A stretch of DNA of 64,000 nt from Paenibacillus_L residui (GCF_042677205.1 NZ_JBHTIU010000034.1:1-64000), one strand, 5' to 3'. Counted from the first letter of the stretch, positions 25,891 through 35,598 are shown. The notes: generated by a model not told the origin, from the letters alone. Translations and numbers: made by a program.

Positions 25891-26262
25891 TCATGCTCTG
25901 TCGGCGGTCTCCCTCATAGGAGACCGCTCCCCGGCTTTGGGATGGTTCTCGCAATATTGAAGGATATACTGAACAAACCGGCGCAGCTCTTCAGCGCGGG
26001 CCTTCTTGGATTCGTAATACGAGACGGATGAACGAATTTTGTTGATCCTGAGCGCCTCCCGAATAAGCTTGTGCCAATGCGCAGGCAGAACCGACAGGGC
26101 ATATTGGCCTGCCGCTGCTCGGGTGGCCGCCGAACGGCCATCCAAACCATAAACAATTTTAGCCAGATTCAGCACGGTGTACTCGACTGTCCTCTCATCT
26201 TCTTCCGGCAAATGCATCAACACCGCGGCGGCCTGCTTACCCCAATATGCGTTCCATTTCAT
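25891..26262 (-). CDS. Stand-alone C-terminal domain of aminoglycoside adenylyltransferases (DUF4111-like)
   Basis: A 123-residue protein that looks like the helical C-terminal domain of AadA/ANT(9)-type adenylyltransferases: ERTVEYTVLNLAKIVY, then AGQYALSVLPAHWHKLIREAL, then RAEELRRFVQYILQY aligns with the order of motifs in that domain. The nucleotidyltransferase domain (GSxxxGxxxxDxD) is absent from the protein and from the upstream 130 bp. AGGAGG lies ten bases before the ATG, so it reads as an intact small gene rather than a chance fragment. It may be a decayed resistance gene or a separately used binding domain; no resistance should be assumed. Confidence 0.65.
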   Translation of the reverse strand: MKWNAYWGKQAAAVLMHLPEEDERTVEYTVLNLAKIVYGLDGRSAATRAAAGQYALSVLPAHWHKLIREALRINKIRSSVSYYESKKARAEELRRFVQYILQYCENHPKAGERSPMRETADRA

Positions 26263-26420
26263 CTTTTCTTTCCCTCCTGTCTCATTTAGTTCCCCTTGGG
26301 CTTTATACTTTTTATTGTACCTTGTAAAATAAGAAGAAAAAGAGCAAGTTTTTTTTCATAATTTCACATTTTATTCTGACTGCGGGAAGCTACAGCTCAT
26401 TGGAAACAGGAGGGATGGAA

Positions 26421-28196
26421 ATGATCATGACCCGGCATTATTTAAAATGGAGGCAAATGTACGCCCATATTAGTGAAGGGGAACCGATTGAGGTTAAGCT
26501 GGATGAGCTGGCCGACGCTTTGGAATGCACCCACCGCAATGTCATTCTTATTCTTAAGCGGATGAGCGAAGCCGGTTGGCTGGACTGGAGGCCCGAGCGC
26601 GGCAGGGGGAAACGGTCAACCTTGACCTTCTTGAAGCCTGTGGAAGAAATGGCGCTGCATGCAGCGAAACAACTGGTGGAGAAGAAAGATTTGAAAGGGG
26701 CTTTGGAGCAAATCCATTCTCCACTGCTTCCCTCCAGCCTGAAGGAAACCTTCCATGACTGGCTGTACAGCTACTTTGGTTATTCGAAAGAAAACGGCGC
26801 TGGTTTCCCTGTCGATACCCTCCGCTTCCCAATGAGCCAGCCGATCTATTCGCTGGACCCTATTTATATTCGTTATGCCAGCGAGCTGCATCTGGTCAGC
26901 CAGCTGTTCGACAGCCTGGTACGACGCCATCCGCTGACCGGCGAAATCGAGCCACATTTAGCCCACGCCTGGGAGACCGATGCTGCCCGAACGCAGTGGA
27001 CCTTCTATCTGCGCAAAGGGATTCTGTTCCACCACGGCCGGGAAATGAGGGCCCAGGATGCTGCCTATTCCCTTAACCGGCTTCGCAAGCTGGAAGAAAA
27101 ATCACTCTACCGCTGGATTTACAGCGATATTGAGGAAGCTTCCGCTTCCGATGCCACGACATTAATCGTTCGGTTAAAGCGGAAGAACGAATTATTTCTT
27201 CCGTTTCTATGCACCAGCAGAGCCTCTATCGTCCCTGAAGACATAGGCGAGCAATCCGCTACGGCATTCGAAAGGATGCCTGTCGGAACAGGGCCGTTCA
27301 AACTGACGCAGAACGATCATAATATGTGCGTACTCGAAGCTTTTCCTTTCTACTTTCAAGGAAGGGCTCATCTGGACCGGGTCGAAATATGGAAGCTGCC
27401 CGATTTACATGATCCGCATCAGAATAAGCTGGACAGCTTTCAAATCATACACAACTTCCGTCTGCCCGATAAGGCGGCAGGCGGGTGGAACCAGGTCAAG
27501 CATCAGGGAACCACCTGCAAATTCATTACCTTGAATATGCTGAAAGAAGGCCCTCTCCAGAGAAAGCTTCTGCGCAAGGCCATCTTCTCTTCCGTGAACC
27601 GGAAACGTATACTGGATTCACTCGCCGGCGATGTAATCTATCCGGCGGACGGCTTTCTGCATAAGGCCGAAGGCGAATATAAGGAAGTGAACGGTGAAGA
27701 GGCTTCGGAACAATTGCGGGCAGCGGGATATAACGGGGAGATGCTGAGCCTCTGCACTATTCCCCAGTACGAGAACGATGCCAGGCTGTTTCAGAAAGTC
27801 TGCCGGGAGTCCGGGATTCGGGTGGAGCTGACTCTTCTTCCTTTGGAGCAGTTTCAAGGGGAGGATCGGCTCCGCCATGATCTGATCCTGTTCTCGATCA
27901 TGCTGGATAGAGATACGGAGCTGCGATTGATTGATTTATATCAAAGTATCCTTCAGCATTCGGCAGGAGCTGTCGCGGACCTGCTGGCTAACAAAATCCG
28001 GGAATTGACCCTGGAACCGGACGCAAGCCGCCGATCCGCTCTGCTGCTTGAGCTGGAAGAGCGGCTCAAGACCGATGATATTCTTCTCTTCCTCTATCAG
28101 AAGCATCTCAAAACCGTCTATCATCCTTCGGTGAAAGGAATTTCTCTGGACTCTCTGGAGTGGGTTCAGTTCAAGGATATTTGGTTCAAGCCTTAA
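26421..28196 (+). CDS. SgrR-like regulator fused to a solute-binding domain
   Basis: A cytoplasmic transcription factor of 591 residues. Residues about 5-110 form the SgrR N-terminal winged-helix domain (CTHRNVILILKRMSEAGWLDW). Residues about 150-560 form an SBP_bac_5 (oligopeptide-binding type) domain with SLDPIYIRYASELHLVSQLF, LAHAWETD and FYLRKGILFHHGR. There is no signal peptide, as expected for this ligand-sensing family. I choose the ATG at 26421, seven bases after AGGAGG; upstream TTG and ATG codons are too near or before the site. No obvious target gene is adjacent. In enterobacteria SgrR responds to glucose-phosphate stress; the ligand here is unknown. Confidence 0.85.
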   Translation: MIMTRHYLKWRQMYAHISEGEPIEVKLDELADALECTHRNVILILKRMSEAGWLDWRPERGRGKRSTLTFLKPVEEMALHAAKQLVEKKDLKGALEQIHSPLLPSSLKETFHDWLYSYFGYSKENGAGFPVDTLRFPMSQPIYSLDPIYIRYASELHLVSQLFDSLVRRHPLTGEIEPHLAHAWETDAARTQWTFYLRKGILFHHGREMRAQDAAYSLNRLRKLEEKSLYRWIYSDIEEASASDATTLIVRLKRKNELFLPFLCTSRASIVPEDIGEQSATAFERMPVGTGPFKLTQNDHNMCVLEAFPFYFQGRAHLDRVEIWKLPDLHDPHQNKLDSFQIIHNFRLPDKAAGGWNQVKHQGTTCKFITLNMLKEGPLQRKLLRKAIFSSVNRKRILDSLAGDVIYPADGFLHKAEGEYKEVNGEEASEQLRAAGYNGEMLSLCTIPQYENDARLFQKVCRESGIRVELTLLPLEQFQGEDRLRHDLILFSIMLDRDTELRLIDLYQSILQHSAGAVADLLANKIRELTLEPDASRRSALLLELEERLKTDDILLFLYQKHLKTVYHPSVKGISLDSLEWVQFKDIWFKP

Positions 28197-28222
28197 AGGA
28201 CTGTTTGCATGGAAAATGTCAG

Positions 28223-28248
28223 AAGCGGCCGAAAGATCGGCCGCTTTG
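28223..28248. terminator. Terminator between convergent genes
   Basis: AAGCGGCCGA and TCGGCCGCTT (28223-28232, 28237-28246) form a 10-bp stem with a four-base loop between the SgrR-like gene and the LCP gene. Confidence 0.65.
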
Positions 28249-28259
28249 CTGATTTGTAT

Positions 28260-29435
28260 TTACTTCTTCCCTTGTCCGTAGGTATCTTTCGTAACCGAGG
28301 ACGGTTGTTTGCTTGCATTAGGCTTCGGGCTGGGTGTTGGTGTTGCATTAGGCTTTGCGCCAGGGCTTGCACCCGGCTTGCTTGTGCTGCCCGGCTTGGG
28401 TGTCCCGGAAGGAGTTACCCCTGGCGAGGAAGACGGGTGGGCGGAAGCCTTGATGCCCAGTTCTTCCTTCAACGCGTTTCTCGCCTGGTCGATATCTTCA
28501 TCCTTCACGATAATATAAGGGCTGACCCAATCCCCTTCCAGGTGAACATATTTAATATTCCCTCTATCGATGTTGTAGTATTTCTCAAGGAAGTCCCGAA
28601 TTTGTGAGCTTGGAATATCGGATTTCATCTCTTCTCCGACAGCCTCGATCAGTTGGCCTACCTTCGTTAAACCGGAGAACGATTTTAGTTTTCCGAACAT
28701 TTTATCCAACACTTGCTGCTGCCGCATATTTCTTGCAAAATCTGTCGATTCCGCCGTTCTAACGGAACAGCTATTGCTTGACTTCCGATAACGGACAAAG
28801 TCCAAGGTCTGCTTGCCGTTCAGCAACTGCGTGCCCTTCTTCAGATTAATGTTCGTTCCGTCATACGAATCTTTATAGCACATATCCATATCTACATCGA
28901 TGGTGAGTCCGCCCAGCTCATCAATGGCTTTAACGAAACCGTTAAAGTCAATGGTCAGCATGTAGTCGATCGGCACTTCCAAATACTCGCCGAACAGCTC
29001 CTTCGTCTTGGCGAAAGCCGTCTCCTTATCCTGCAAATAAAAATGAGGATAATAATAGTTCGCTTTCCGGTGAGGGAGACCATCCGGCGTGAGCTGAACA
29101 TCCCGCGGAATAGAGACGACCGTGGCGGACTTCCGTTCCGGATTGAGGGAAACCACCATGATGACATCCGTATTCATGCTTCCGGTTTCCTTGCGATGGT
29201 CAATCCCCATCAGCATTACCGTCAACGGCTTGACCTTAGCCGATTCCTCCGGGGGAACATGCTCTTCTACCCCGACGTCATCAATAACATCGTTTGCTTT
29301 TTGAAAAATATAATTCGCATAAACTCCTGCAGCCACAATCAAAGATATAAGGGCGAGTCCAAGGCCAATTAATATTTTCGCGTAGAGCGGAAGCGACCGT
29401 TTCTTGGACCTCGGAGCTAAATTTAAATCTGACAT
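28260..29435 (-). CDS. LytR-CpsA-Psr (LCP) family glycopolymer transferase
   Basis: Membrane-anchored enzyme that attaches teichoic acids or other undecaprenyl-linked glycopolymers to peptidoglycan. A TM anchor lies at about residues 19-43. The LCP domain (about 72-240) shows LMGIDHR, the arginine-rich SIPRDVQL, GGLTIDVDMD and LDFVRYRKSSN. The last 65 residues are a Pro/Ser/Ala/Lys-rich low-complexity tail likely to sit in the wall. The ribosome binding site is weak (ACGGGG). It is separate from the glycosylation operon to its right by 350 bp but may act on products of that operon or of the exopolysaccharide operon. Confidence 0.92.
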   Translation of the reverse strand: MSDLNLAPRSKKRSLPLYAKILIGLGLALISLIVAAGVYANYIFQKANDVIDDVGVEEHVPPEESAKVKPLTVMLMGIDHRKETGSMNTDVIMVVSLNPERKSATVVSIPRDVQLTPDGLPHRKANYYYPHFYLQDKETAFAKTKELFGEYLEVPIDYMLTIDFNGFVKAIDELGGLTIDVDMDMCYKDSYDGTNINLKKGTQLLNGKQTLDFVRYRKSSNSCSVRTAESTDFARNMRQQQVLDKMFGKLKSFSGLTKVGQLIEAVGEEMKSDIPSSQIRDFLEKYYNIDRGNIKYVHLEGDWVSPYIIVKDEDIDQARNALKEELGIKASAHPSSSPGVTPSGTPKPGSTSKPGASPGAKPNATPTPSPKPNASKQPSSVTKDTYGQGKK

Positions 29436-29785
29436 GGATTAACCCCGTTTCACGTTTTTCTTGCTGTATTGCTGAGCAAACAACCTGCTATACATGGTAC
29501 ATCGGCCAAATCACAAATCTGTTACAAAAAGATTAAATTTCCGACATTTTCTACCAAATTCATCCATTTCCAACCTATCCGGCAGGCACACAAATTACAG
29601 TTTACAAGAAAAACGTGAAAAAGAAAATACGATTTTATCGCCGTCCGTCCTATTTCATCTGCGCCACATTCCGCAGGACCAACGCCATGATCCACGGAGA
29701 TTATTCCTTCCTTGTTCGCCGGACTTGCGGATGCACGCTCACTTACGATTATTAGACGATGGATTCCGGCAGAAAGTTTCGCTCT
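29436..29785. other. Gene-free stretch between GtrA and LCP genes
   Basis: Presumably carries the LCP promoter (possible minus-strand TTGTGA and TATAGC near 29495-29525). I see no gene or clear hairpin here. Confidence 0.4.
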
Positions 29786-30193
29786 TTATGAACGGCTTTC
29801 ATTGCGGAATACCCACAGCTTGGTGCCGGTGAAATTGACTATCATCGTAATGGCGGTCACACCTACCTTGGCGGCCAGAGGGTGGACTCCGAACCGTTCG
29901 CCCAACAAGTACAGCAAGACGAGGGACAGAGCGAAGGAAACCCCGTTGACCGCCGCAAAACGGGCAAATTGGGCTGCGGTCGTCCGGCTGCCGTTAGCGA
30001 AGGTCCATTTTTTATTGCATAAATAGCTGTTCGTCACTCCGCCGGCATAAGCGATGCACTGTGCAGCCAAATAGTGCATTCCGACATAGATGAGCAAGGT
30101 GAACAAAGCAAAATCAACGAGCGTGTTCAGAACCCCGACCAGATTGAATTTAATGAATTGGACAAGGCTCTGCCGATTTCCTTTAGCGATCAT
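29786..30193 (-). CDS. GtrA-family membrane protein (putative polyprenyl-linked sugar flippase)
   Basis: A 135-residue protein with four hydrophobic segments and the family motifs FNLVGVLNTLVDF and YLCNKKWTF. GtrA proteins are thought to move undecaprenyl-phosphate-linked sugars across the membrane. I place the start at ATG 30193, overlapping the GT2 gene by 11 bases, with GGGGAG eight bases upstream; a longer frame to 30304 lies inside the GT2 gene. It is the third gene of the GT-C - GT2 - GtrA row. Confidence 0.85.
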   Translation of the reverse strand: MIAKGNRQSLVQFIKFNLVGVLNTLVDFALFTLLIYVGMHYLAAQCIAYAGGVTNSYLCNKKWTFANGSRTTAAQFARFAAVNGVSFALSLVLLYLLGERFGVHPLAAKVGVTAITMIVNFTGTKLWVFRNESRS

Positions 30194-31151
30194 CCTCCGT
30201 ACTCCCCTTCTTCGTGCCGAATCCTTTGGTTTCCTTAACAATATAGAGAGGCCGGTTCTTGGACTCATCATAGATCCGGCCGATATACTCGCCGATGACG
30301 CCAAGCATCAGCAGGACAATCCCGTTGAAGAACAGGTTGATTGCGATAATCGAAGCCCACCCCGGTTCCGTCGAATTCGTAAACAGCTTCTGATACAGAA
30401 CGATCAGCAAATACAGGAAGCTGGAAAGCGACAGGACAAAACCGATATATGTGGCCAGCTTAAGAGGCTTATAAGAGAACGAGGTGATGGCGTCCAGGGC
30501 GAACCGGATCATTTTCTTAAGCGGATATTTGGTTTCCCCGGCGGCTCTCTCTTCCCGGACATATTCTACTGAAGTTTGATTAAAGCCCACCCAGCTGACC
30601 ATCCCGCGGATGAACCGGTTCTTCTCCTTCAGGCCCGACAAGGCGTCGCAAACTTTGCGGTCGATCAAGCGGAAATCGCCCGTATCTACCGGAATATCAA
30701 CACTGGTCAGGCTGCGGAGAAGGCGGTAGAACATCAATGCCGTCGTTTTCTTAAAGACCGTCTCTCCCTTGCGCTTCAATCGCTTGCCGTAGATGACATC
30801 GTAGCCTTCCTTCCATTTGCGGATCATGTCCGGAATGACTTCCGGAGGATCCTGAAGGTCGGCGTCGATGACGATCACCGCTTTGCCTTGGGCATAATCC
30901 ATTCCGGCGCTTATGGCAACCTGATGACCGAAATTGCGCGAGAAATCGATCAGCCTCACGTTCGGGTCCGTCTGACACAGCTCCTTCACGATCTCCGCAG
31001 ACCGGTCCCGGCTCCCGTCATTGACAAACACGAACTCATAGGGCTCTCCCGTCCCGTCCATCACTCCCTTAAGACGGCGGTAGGTACGGAGTATGACCTC
31101 TTCCTCGTTATACATGGGTACTACAACTGAATAGTTTGGTTCGTATGACAA
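30183..31151 (-). CDS. GT2 polyprenyl-phosphate sugar transferase (GtrB/DPM-like)
   Basis: Transfers a hexose from a nucleotide sugar to undecaprenyl phosphate on the cytoplasmic side, supplying the donor for GT-C enzymes. The N-terminal GT-A domain shows VVPMYNEEEV, FVNDGSRDRS, the DADLQDPPE metal-binding block and DFRLIDRKV. Two membrane helices follow near the C-terminus (about 235-290). I choose a TTG start at 31151, which gives MSYEPNYSVVVP and has AAGGAGG exactly seven bases upstream. The ATG at 31181 precedes the site. With GtrA and the dual GT-C protein it forms a complete lipid-linked sugar pathway. Confidence 0.9.
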   Translation of the reverse strand: MSYEPNYSVVVPMYNEEEVILRTYRRLKGVMDGTGEPYEFVFVNDGSRDRSAEIVKELCQTDPNVRLIDFSRNFGHQVAISAGMDYAQGKAVIVIDADLQDPPEVIPDMIRKWKEGYDVIYGKRLKRKGETVFKKTTALMFYRLLRSLTSVDIPVDTGDFRLIDRKVCDALSGLKEKNRFIRGMVSWVGFNQTSVEYVREERAAGETKYPLKKMIRFALDAITSFSYKPLKLATYIGFVLSLSSFLYLLIVLYQKLFTNSTEPGWASIIAINLFFNGIVLLMLGVIGEYIGRIYDESKNRPLYIVKETKGFGTKKGSTEDDR

Positions 31152-31186
31152 TGAGCTACCTCCTTGACACATGCGGCTCACAGCTT

Positions 31187-34100
31187 CTAACTATAAAAAT
31201 ACCAAGATGGAAACCACTTTAACAGGCCTGCATATTCTTTGCTGATGATCATGCCGGACAAGATGGGATAGAACATGGCGAAGAGAACGAGACATAAGCC
31301 CAAATAGGCATAGATCGGTATTTTCATCTGCGGCCGCGCTTCTATTCCCTTTTTAAAAATAAAGGTCAGGCACAGAATCAGAAAAGGCACCATCGCGAAG
31401 AAGTGATAGATAAACGTCAGTCTGGGAACGAGCATCCAAGGGATGTACTGTGAGAGAAATGCGGTCACCGCGACCAGCATCCCCCGGTGCCGGTTCTTGA
31501 ACAGCCACACAATGACCGCCAGAACCGCCAGCGTGCCCAGCCACCAAATCGCCGGATTCCCCATGGACACAATGCTCGAAACTTGTCCTTCCGGGAGCAG
31601 AGATTGGCCGGAGTAATACCAGATCGGACGAGCCATGAACGGCCATTCCCACCAGGGGGAAGAGAACGAATGCTCCGCAACCAGCTGGCTGTGGTAATCG
31701 AACATATCCTTCTGATATTGTATCAATTTGGCCAGGCTTACTTCTTCACCCGCGGTCATCATGATCGGGACAAAAGACAAGCTGTAAATAATGAGCGGAA
31801 GGATGACAAAGAACAAAGAGCACCATAACACACTGGCCAGCGCCATCCTTGGAAAAGCAAGAACCTCCGCTGCCGAGGCACCGCTTCCCGCGGAGTCCGC
31901 CGATTCCGCAGCATTCAAGTTACTGACCTCAGCCTTATTTCGCCGCACGGCGGAATATTCGCGGTATCTCTCATACAGAGTGAGAAAAAACAGGAAAGCG
32001 AGTCCCACTCCTCCATAAATCACTATCCACTTGCTCGCCGCCCCGATGCCGAAGAACAGCCCGGACCAGAACAAGGGGACCAGCGTCTTCCTCAGGCCGT
32101 CCCGATACATATTCATTTGATAGTAACGGTACATAAAATAGTACATGAGCATGATGAAAAACACGCCGTAAACGTCAATGGTCGCTATCCGGGTTTGGGC
32201 GAAATGCATAAAATCGCAGGCAAACAGGAAAGAAGCGATAAAGGCATAACGAGTGGCCCCAAACATGCGGAAGGCGAACACATAGATGATTGGAATCATC
32301 GCGATTCCGAATAAAGTACCCACTATCCGCCAGCCGAAAGGATTCATTCCGAACACGGCCACCCCGGCGGCGATCAGCTCTTTGCCCAATGGCGGATGTG
32401 TGTTCTCGTAAGGTTTGATGCTCTCCAAATGCTCATAGGCCGCCCTTGCATGATAGATTTCGTCAAAGTAGGTGCCGTGCAGGAAGGTCGGATGATAGAC
32501 CGCCGCATTCGGCTCGTCGAATAAGTGCCGGGCAGCCTCCTCCACCGCTCCGCCCTCAGTCCGGATCGAGCGGACGGGAAGCGGCTCCGCCGCATCCTTG
32601 ACGAAGAAGGCCAGCTCCTTAAGCTCGAAGCCTGAACGTTCAGCCGTAATCTTGGTATAACGTGCCTTCACATCTACCGGGACGCTGGTCCAGGTAAACA
32701 CTTTGACATAGTTCATGTCTACCGTTTTGGGCTCGCCCCAATCCCCGTTCTCCGCAGCAAATTCAAGCCGGAACCGGCCATCCCCGATTCCGCCGAAGGC
32801 GTTCGTCCGGTCAATCAGCCGTTCTTCGCCAAAATCCACGATGACGGCCTCGCCGTCCCTGGAAGGCTTCCACGATTGTTCGGGCGCCCGGAAGGAGCCA
32901 AGCTGGAATAATGCAACTGCGGCATAGATTAAGGTGAGAAGCGATATCAGAATCCAGTCTTTCCTTTTCCAGCGGTTTCTAACGCTCCCATGCTGCTCCT
33001 GCGAAGCTTCCTTCGCCCTCCTCACCCAAACCGCCTCCTCATCAGGATCATACACCGGCCGCACTTTTCCATTAACGAACCGGTCCCAGGCGGTCTTGAT
33101 CAACAATGCCAACAGCAGAACATTAGCCAGAGACGTCAGCAGCAGCAGCCCGTCAAACCGTCCGACGGCGTACATATGCTCCAACCCGTGCGCAAGCACA
33201 TAGCTTACGTTAACGTAGGAAGTGATGCTGAAGCCGACGAACAAGTGCAGCACCCTCCGATCCCCGGATTGGATGAAGCTGAGCAGAGCCAGAAGGAGTG
33301 CGGGAAAAAGATACCTTTCGTGCATCTTAACGCCTAGGACAAATACGACCGAAATCAGAACAAGAGCCATTAAACAATAATCGGGCTCCGTACCTTTCTT
33401 GCGTTTGAAGAACAAAAAGGCAGTAAAGATGGTGACCGCGACAATAAACAGCCACCCCCAAGTCTGGTAGGACAGGAACAGAAGCTTCTGTTCCTGAGAA
33501 ACCCAGTTGCCTCCTGTCAGCGCAAACAGATTGAAGGCATTGAGAGTTGCGTAAGGGTAAGACTGCAGAGTTTCCAGATAGAGCTTAAATACCCACAACA
33601 GCGGTTTATGTAACGCAAATGGCAGGACGCCTGCAATAAAGACTGCGGTCCCGGCCACAAATCCCGTTCCCAATTGCCTCCAGCTGCGTTCCCGGGCGAA
33701 TCCCAGCAGCAATACGGGAGTGAATATGAGCGCCTGCGGCTTGATAAGAACGGCAAGCGCGAACCAGACGCTGGCTGCGGTCATCTTCCTTCCTTGTACC
33801 TGAAGCACAGCCAGCACCAGAAAGAAAGTGAAGAAAGAGTCCACCTGTCCCCAGGCTGCCGAATTCACCAAAACTGCGGGATTGAACGCGTAAAGTGCAG
33901 CCAATCCGACCGCCGCGGGACGGGACAGCCGGGCGGAGGCCATCCGGTAAACGAGAAGCGATGCGGCCAGGTCGGCCAGAATGGCGGGAAGCTTCATCCA
34001 GACGGCAAGCGCAGTCGAAGATGCGGAGAGCCCCAGCCATTCCTGGCCTTTACCCAATAAGTACAAGATATAAATATAGCCCGGCGGATAGTCCGCGAAA

Positions 34101-34996
34101 GTCGTTTGATCATAAAATCCGGTCAGCCCCGCTTCTACCGCATCTCTTGCCCAATATGCGAATGTAGCCATATCTCCGGGGTGCCCGTGCACCTTGACAG
34201 CAATCCACAAGCGCAGCAGCAAAGCGGAGGAGAGCAGCAGAGCCACCCATTCCGCCGCGCCGCCAGAGCTCTGTCCGGACAGCCTCCATTCTTGACGGAT
34301 TCGCCAGTGATAAAGAACGGCAAATCCGAGGAAGAACAGGAGCGCGTAGACAAGCGGCGAGAATAAGGAGACCTTCGCGTTCCCGGCATCCGGGCCGCCA
34401 TCGGTATCCAATTGTGTCTCGGCGGGAGCGAAGGACACCGGTTCGGCCCCGGCGGGCAGCCCTTCAACTTCCTCGAAAGCCACATCATCGAAGTAGACAC
34501 GCCCCGTATTCAGGCTGCCATAGCCGCCGAGGCGCAAGGCGACCTCCAGCTTCTGCTGCTCCGGCCCCGTCCTCCCGTATAGTTCTACATACTCCCATTG
34601 ACCTTGCGTATCCCGGAAATCGGCTGACGTTTCGATCGTTCCGAGAACAGACAGATTGGCCCCCTTCATTCCTTCGGGGATCTGCTCCGCTTTAATCCAG
34701 CCGGACAGCCGATAGAGTGTATCCGGCTTGACCGATACGCTCTGCACCCATTTGGCATCGTTGGGCACCGTGCTTTCTATGAGAAGGAAGAACGATCCGC
34801 TGCGGGCGCCCTCCCCATGCTCAACAGCGAATCGCGTTGCCTCCTTCCCGGAGATCCAGCTATCGGCCGCCCACGCCTCACTTTTATTTTCAAATCCGGC
34901 ATTCTGCAGCAAATTGACGGAAGCTGAGCAGGTCCCGGTCCACGACACTGCAGCCAACCAAATAATTAAGGCAAAAATCCATCCTTTTCTATTCAA
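31187..34996 (-). CDS. Giant membrane glycosyltransferase with two GT-C modules (Gpi18-like and PMT-like)
   Basis: A 1269-residue protein that appears to join two transferases. Signal-like segment (1-26), a carbohydrate-binding-type beta-sandwich (about 28-185), then a first multi-pass GT-C module (about 215-655) with GHPGDMATFAYWARD and YPPGYIYILYLLG, as in Gpi18/PIG-V-like proteins (COG5542). A second extracytoplasmic beta-sandwich follows (about 700-800). The last part is a PMT-type GT39 module (about 835-1265) with the catalytic FDEIYHARAAYEH near residue 842, NTHPPLGKEL, and RLTFIYHFFAMVPF. Start is TTG with AGGTG seven to eight bases upstream. It would use polyprenyl-phosphate sugar made by the GT2 enzyme to modify proteins or glycans outside the cell. 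Acceptors are unknown. Confidence 0.85.
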   Translation of the reverse strand: MNRKGWIFALIIWLAAVSWTGTCSASVNLLQNAGFENKSEAWAADSWISGKEATRFAVEHGEGARSGSFFLLIESTVPNDAKWVQSVSVKPDTLYRLSGWIKAEQIPEGMKGANLSVLGTIETSADFRDTQGQWEYVELYGRTGPEQQKLEVALRLGGYGSLNTGRVYFDDVAFEEVEGLPAGAEPVSFAPAETQLDTDGGPDAGNAKVSLFSPLVYALLFFLGFAVLYHWRIRQEWRLSGQSSGGAAEWVALLLSSALLLRLWIAVKVHGHPGDMATFAYWARDAVEAGLTGFYDQTTFADYPPGYIYILYLLGKGQEWLGLSASSTALAVWMKLPAILADLAASLLVYRMASARLSRPAAVGLAALYAFNPAVLVNSAAWGQVDSFFTFFLVLAVLQVQGRKMTAASVWFALAVLIKPQALIFTPVLLLGFARERSWRQLGTGFVAGTAVFIAGVLPFALHKPLLWVFKLYLETLQSYPYATLNAFNLFALTGGNWVSQEQKLLFLSYQTWGWLFIVAVTIFTAFLFFKRKKGTEPDYCLMALVLISVVFVLGVKMHERYLFPALLLALLSFIQSGDRRVLHLFVGFSITSYVNVSYVLAHGLEHMYAVGRFDGLLLLTSLANVLLLALLIKTAWDRFVNGKVRPVYDPDEEAVWVRRAKEASQEQHGSVRNRWKRKDWILISLLTLIYAAVALFQLGSFRAPEQSWKPSRDGEAVIVDFGEERLIDRTNAFGGIGDGRFRLEFAAENGDWGEPKTVDMNYVKVFTWTSVPVDVKARYTKITAERSGFELKELAFFVKDAAEPLPVRSIRTEGGAVEEAARHLFDEPNAAVYHPTFLHGTYFDEIYHARAAYEHLESIKPYENTHPPLGKELIAAGVAVFGMNPFGWRIVGTLFGIAMIPIIYVFAFRMFGATRYAFIASFLFACDFMHFAQTRIATIDVYGVFFIMLMYYFMYRYYQMNMYRDGLRKTLVPLFWSGLFFGIGAASKWIVIYGGVGLAFLFFLTLYERYREYSAVRRNKAEVSNLNAAESADSAGSGASAAEVLAFPRMALASVLWCSLFFVILPLIIYSLSFVPIMMTAGEEVSLAKLIQYQKDMFDYHSQLVAEHSFSSPWWEWPFMARPIWYYSGQSLLPEGQVSSIVSMGNPAIWWLGTLAVLAVIVWLFKNRHRGMLVAVTAFLSQYIPWMLVPRLTFIYHFFAMVPFLILCLTFIFKKGIEARPQMKIPIYAYLGLCLVLFAMFYPILSGMIISKEYAGLLKWFPSWYFYS

Positions 34997-35598
34997 AAGT
35001 ATTCACCTGCTTCACTGATTCATCCGTTGACTCTCCTATTTCGTCTATTATGCCAAAATCCGGCTTTGCGCGATAGCCTAAAAATAATTAAAGCACTTCT
35101 CCCCATCACAACGTGACATGATGTCTGAATTTTCAATTTTTATGGCAAATAGCATATTTTTCTAAAAAATATCGGGAAATTTGAAACTTTTTCTAGTTTT
35201 GAATCGTCATATTTAATGTAGGAGTCTGGCCACTATTCTTCTTCCACCCGGCATTCTTGCTCTCGATCATTTCCCGGATTGGATAAACATCTGCAGAAAC
35301 GTATACAAAGTCCTCGAGGTTACTGCCGCTTTCGCGCCATCGATAGGCCGATTCATATTCTTGAATCTCCCTTCCCGGATGGAAAAAAAGGAGAGGATTG
35401 TCGAATGATGGGATTCGTAACCAAATTGTTACCCATTATTTGCCGTGTCTGATTTAGTATTACTGGGAACTCATAGAGTGATTAATAGAATTAAGAGTGC
35501 CAGAAGCAGGGGTGTTAGATATCATCTAGCCCTATCTCCAGACAAGGTGTCCCTAAGCGGCGCCATTTTTAATGACAATGACAAAAAGGAGGTTAAGA
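34997..35598. other. Divergent intergenic region with a gene remnant
   Basis: Contains the start-less reading frame at 35193-35435 on the minus strand. The rest must hold the promoters of the GT-C gene and of the plus-strand ABC cluster, but I found no convincing boxes. Confidence 0.5.
35193..35435 (-). pseudogene. Start-less coding remnant, 80 codons
   Basis: The minus strand is open for 80 codons from just after a TAA at 35436-35438 to a TAG at 35193. There is no ATG, GTG or TTG before residue 51 and no ribosome binding site. The amino-acid make-up looks protein-like (IPSFDNPLLFFHPGREI, then YESAYRWRESGSNLEDF, YVSADVYPIREMIESK). I do not recognise the family. It reads as the C-terminal end of a gene that lost its 5' part. 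Confidence 0.5.

Noticed and set aside
33606..34040. 144-codon frame inside the GT-C gene
   Set aside because: A shadow of the high-GC GT-C gene on the same strand; no ribosome binding site and no family likeness.
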